Shown piece by piece: positions 5,912 through 5,920 of a DNA stretch of 5,920 nucleotides (position 1 is its first letter; every line of letters starts with the position of its first letter). The DNA comes from JAHECQ01 sp047638695 (GTDB taxonomy: Bacteria; Actinomycetota; Acidimicrobiia; Acidimicrobiales; SZUA-35), in NCBI GenBank assembly GCA_047638695.1, contig JBLINY010000194.1, forward strand, positions 1-5,920, given 5' to 3'. Both the position numbers and the translations under genes were made by a program. The notes below the pieces were generated by a model that was given only the letters and a program-made list of their open reading frames with translations, did no database searches and had not been told where the DNA came from.

Positions 5912-5920
5912 ATGGCCAGG

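Overview
The window is GC-rich (about 60% by eye) bacterial chromosomal DNA with densely packed genes and GC-biased third codon positions. A SerB with two ACT domains, closely resembling the mycobacterial form, together with a soluble cytochrome P450 and a family III CoA-transferase, points to an actinobacterium. A lineage outside the mycobacteria, such as Acidimicrobiia, is possible but is only a guess. I see no transposase, integrase, tRNA, rRNA or CRISPR array.

Layout. (1) Positions 1-77 hold the last 24 codons of an unidentified plus-strand gene. (2) Positions 78-352 carry no convincing gene but are highly structured. An 18-bp tandem repeat begins across the upstream stop codon (69-139) and is followed at once by a long imperfect inverted repeat (140-206). 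(3) serB, phosphoserine phosphatase, runs on the plus strand to 1552. (4) Its stop codon overlaps that of a convergent minus-strand P450 gene in the shared tetranucleotide CTAG (1549-1552). (5) Four minus-strand genes, read from right to left, form an apparent operon with gaps of about 30, 10 and 33 bp: a hotdog-fold acyl-CoA thioesterase (4627-4199), a small acidic protein of unknown function (4165-3899), a LACTB2-like metallo-beta-lactamase-fold hydrolase (3888-2878) and the P450 (2844-1549). (6) Divergent from the operon, across 88 bp, is a CaiB/BaiF family III CoA-transferase (4716-5882), followed by a strong GC-rich hairpin (5883-5911).

How the genes may work together. The thioesterase and CoA-transferase act on CoA thioesters. 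The MBL-fold protein is a metal hydrolase that could also cleave a thioester, and the P450 could hydroxylate the carbon skeleton. Together they suggest breakdown or tailoring of a lipid-like or carboxylic-acid substrate. The substrate cannot be read from the sequence, and no ferredoxin or reductase for the P450 lies here. serB belongs to serine biosynthesis and appears to be only a convergent neighbour. The gene content is mostly ordinary; the least explained parts are the repeat and hairpin region before serB and the small acidic protein inside the operon.
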